A stretch of 64,000 bases of DNA, taken from the NCBI GenBank assembly GCA_022495005.1, contig JAGYXB010001339.1, positions 1-64,000 of the forward strand, written 5' to 3'. The DNA is from Rhyacophila brunnea (lineage: Eukaryota > Arthropoda > Insecta > Trichoptera > Rhyacophilidae). Position numbers and translations under genes: made by a program. The notes under the pieces were generated by a model. It saw only the letters and a program-made list of their open reading frames with translations, was not told the origin of the DNA and searched no databases. Below, in pieces: positions 62,301-64,000 of the stretch (position 1 is its first letter; every line of letters begins with the position of its first letter).

Positions 62301-63462
62301 CGGCGTGCACCAGAATGTGCATGATTCCTATTCTGATTTAATCTGTTATGTTCTAGCCTGAAAAGACCTTCTCGGTCATCGTAAAATACTGCAAATACTA
62401 AGTTGCAATGTACGACGAGTTCAGCTGATGATTGGAATGACATGAAAAGCGTGTACCGTAGCGTGTAAGCGTGCAACGTGTACCACACTGTATGTAACAC
62501 CCATATACGGTATGCCCCCTGACATGCTATAATGTTGCAAAATTCCTGATCTTTGCATATTATTGTGGATAAGTACATACTAATAATGAAAAATACACAA
62601 AAATAAAATTGAACATATCAACATAATTTTATTTAATTACATCATTTTAAATAACCAGCCTCCGTAAATTGTTGGATTTTAAACATTTTTTTGCCTCATA
62701 TTATTAAATTTATTCTTGTCAGAATCAGCACATAATCAAAATTTATGAAGGAGGCCGGATTGTAGTACCAAAATATGATGATGAAAAATTAACGTAGCTA
62801 CAAAATTTAATCATCGCTTGAATATTGTAAGTTACATTTAAATTTATTGTTAAAATAAAAGGTATAAAACTCCAGAAAATTACTTTCTATGTACCTAAAT
62901 CTATTATAATAGTACCTATAGCTTTTTCAAGAGAAATTTAATGTTATTTGAGGTATCGATAAACTGCTAGATTTAACGCAATACGCGAGATGTATATTTT
63001 GCAAAAATGAATGCTGGATCTGGCAAGGAAAACGCTACGTTGGCAATGCTGCTTAAGATACCTACACTTTTAATCAATGCAAAATATTATACCCATTACC
63101 AGCACCAAAGACATATATTTAAATACGTGTAAATATATAATCTGTATGAAATCTTCTTCTATTGACTTACTTAAATGTGAAACTGTGATATCTTTGATAA
63201 GAAAAAAATAGTAGGGTACAATACAAATTTTATTACCAAGCCTTTCTAGGGAGAGATAAAGTAATTAGCCACTCCGCCAAAAAATCTTTAATGAACGATA
63301 GGGCTGCACTGGGTCCATGGGCACTGTGCCTGTGCCTTAAAACATCAATGCCGATTAGGTCTATCTTTTAGATCTCAGTCAAAAAATGTTGACAAGGAGG
63401 CTATAAAAGTTGTTTGTGTTATCAATAGGTTATGAATAACATAAAAGTTTATAGACACTTAC
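59329..63462. other. Upstream region of the SLC5 symporter
   Basis: Expected to hold 5'UTR intron and promoter. No coding exon recognised. A hAT-like end (CAGGAGTGGTGAATCTATGG on the minus strand near 61108) and an unrecognised 96-codon minus ORF near 62288-62578 are present, without family similarity. Confidence 0.4.
60612..60649. repeat. Perfect 16-bp-arm hairpin
   Basis: CTGCCAGAATTACTAC, six-base loop TTTGTA, then the exact inverse. No family relationship seen. Confidence 0.7.
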
Positions 63463-63620
63463 ACAAAAACAAGCAACAAATAATAAAGTTGTAGTCCATA
63501 ATCCTAGCGTTTTATCATTCTCTTTATCGTTACCGGCAACTTTTAACACAACGCCTGAATTAACCAATGTTATTTCTTTACAACTTAGTGCGAGACAATG
63601 ACAGATCCAACCTTTTAAGA
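63463..63620 (-). CDS. Unrecognised candidate exon upstream of the SLC5 symporter
   Basis: On the minus strand a frame stays open for about 50 codons with coding-like, less AT-rich codons (VNSGVVLKVAGNDKENDKTL then GLWTTTLLFVACFC) and stops at a consensus donor GTAAGT. There is no in-frame ATG before an upstream stop and I do not recognise the family. If spliced to the acceptor at 59330 the frame ends after 14 codons, so it would be a 5'UTR exon of the symporter. It could instead belong to another gene or be chance. Confidence 0.25.
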
Positions 63621-63836
63621 GGTTATAAACTGAATGTCAAAATGTCAAAAAAGAAAATCAATGTGACCATCTTTTCTTATCTTGGCTATAGTACAAAATC
63701 AAAAAAGTGTACAAATTTAATTAGTATAGTACAAAAAACAGTGTTGTTTTCGAGTTTATAGTTTTTTCACATAGGTACTATTGTAATAAATATTTGGTAA
63801 TTTTATGGTACTCCATATTGTTTTTGTGATCGAGAT

Positions 63837-63967
63837 CTTTTGAGACCAAAAACTAAACCAAAACCTAATACAACCAAAAATAAGTAGGTAGGTTGTGTTA
63901 TGTGTTGGGTTGTTTTTCAGGAGGTTGTGGTTAGGTTTTGGTTTGGTACCTATTTAATCTCAAAACA
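63837..63967. repeat. Inverted-repeat element at the window end
   Basis: CTTTTGAGACCAAAAACTAA and ACCAAAACCTAATACAACC are mirrored by GGTTGTGGTTAGGTTTTGG and ATCTCAAAAC, with small gaps. Looks like a short MITE of about 130 bp. The right flank is cut by the window end, so no duplication can be checked. Confidence 0.55.
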
Positions 63968-64000
63968 CCTTAATCAAAATGACGATAATATTATGGAGTA

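Overview
This is an AT-rich stretch of animal nuclear DNA, almost certainly from an insect. Both protein-coding genes are split into many short exons with consensus GT/AG borders, and the rest is dominated by cut-and-paste transposons, LINE remnants and tRNA-headed SINEs. There is no operon structure and no sign of a bacterial, plasmid or phage origin. I cannot fix the order; the repeat load and AT-rich introns would suit a hemipteran, but that is a guess.

Positions 794-15322 (+) hold the last 15 exons of the sodium leak channel NALCN (narrow abdomen in Drosophila). They run from segment S5 of domain III to the stop codon and join without a break into 768 residues. The 5' half of the gene lies before the window. 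Its introns carry MITEs, a LINE fragment and two related copies of a repeat with long terminal inverted repeats.

Positions 15323-37460 are intergenic. They hold hAT-type non-autonomous elements with readable 8-bp target duplications, a foldback element, tRNA-like and 5S rRNA-like relics, a mariner carrying two later insertions, a hAT transposase remnant, LINE reverse-transcriptase debris and SINEs. No host gene was found there.

Positions 37461-59230 (-) hold a sodium/solute symporter of the SLC5 family, closest in style to the sodium-coupled monocarboxylate transporters. Ten coding exons join to 600 residues including the start Met; only the last few residues are unresolved. Two near-identical mariner copies of about 1.3 kb sit in its introns 1 and 6. 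The two genes are convergent (tail to tail). Positions 59329-64000 lie upstream of the symporter and contain one possible small exon (63463 upward) and little else.

The genes are not functionally linked in any way the sequence shows: one is a neuronal background Na+ leak channel, the other a Na+-driven organic anion carrier. I found no new gene system. The most informative observations concern transposons: a family with perfect 30-bp inverted repeats whose 4-bp target duplication is confirmed by a paralogous empty site inside the window, a repeat with a 10-bp target duplication, and a tRNA-like/5S-like pair on opposite strands.
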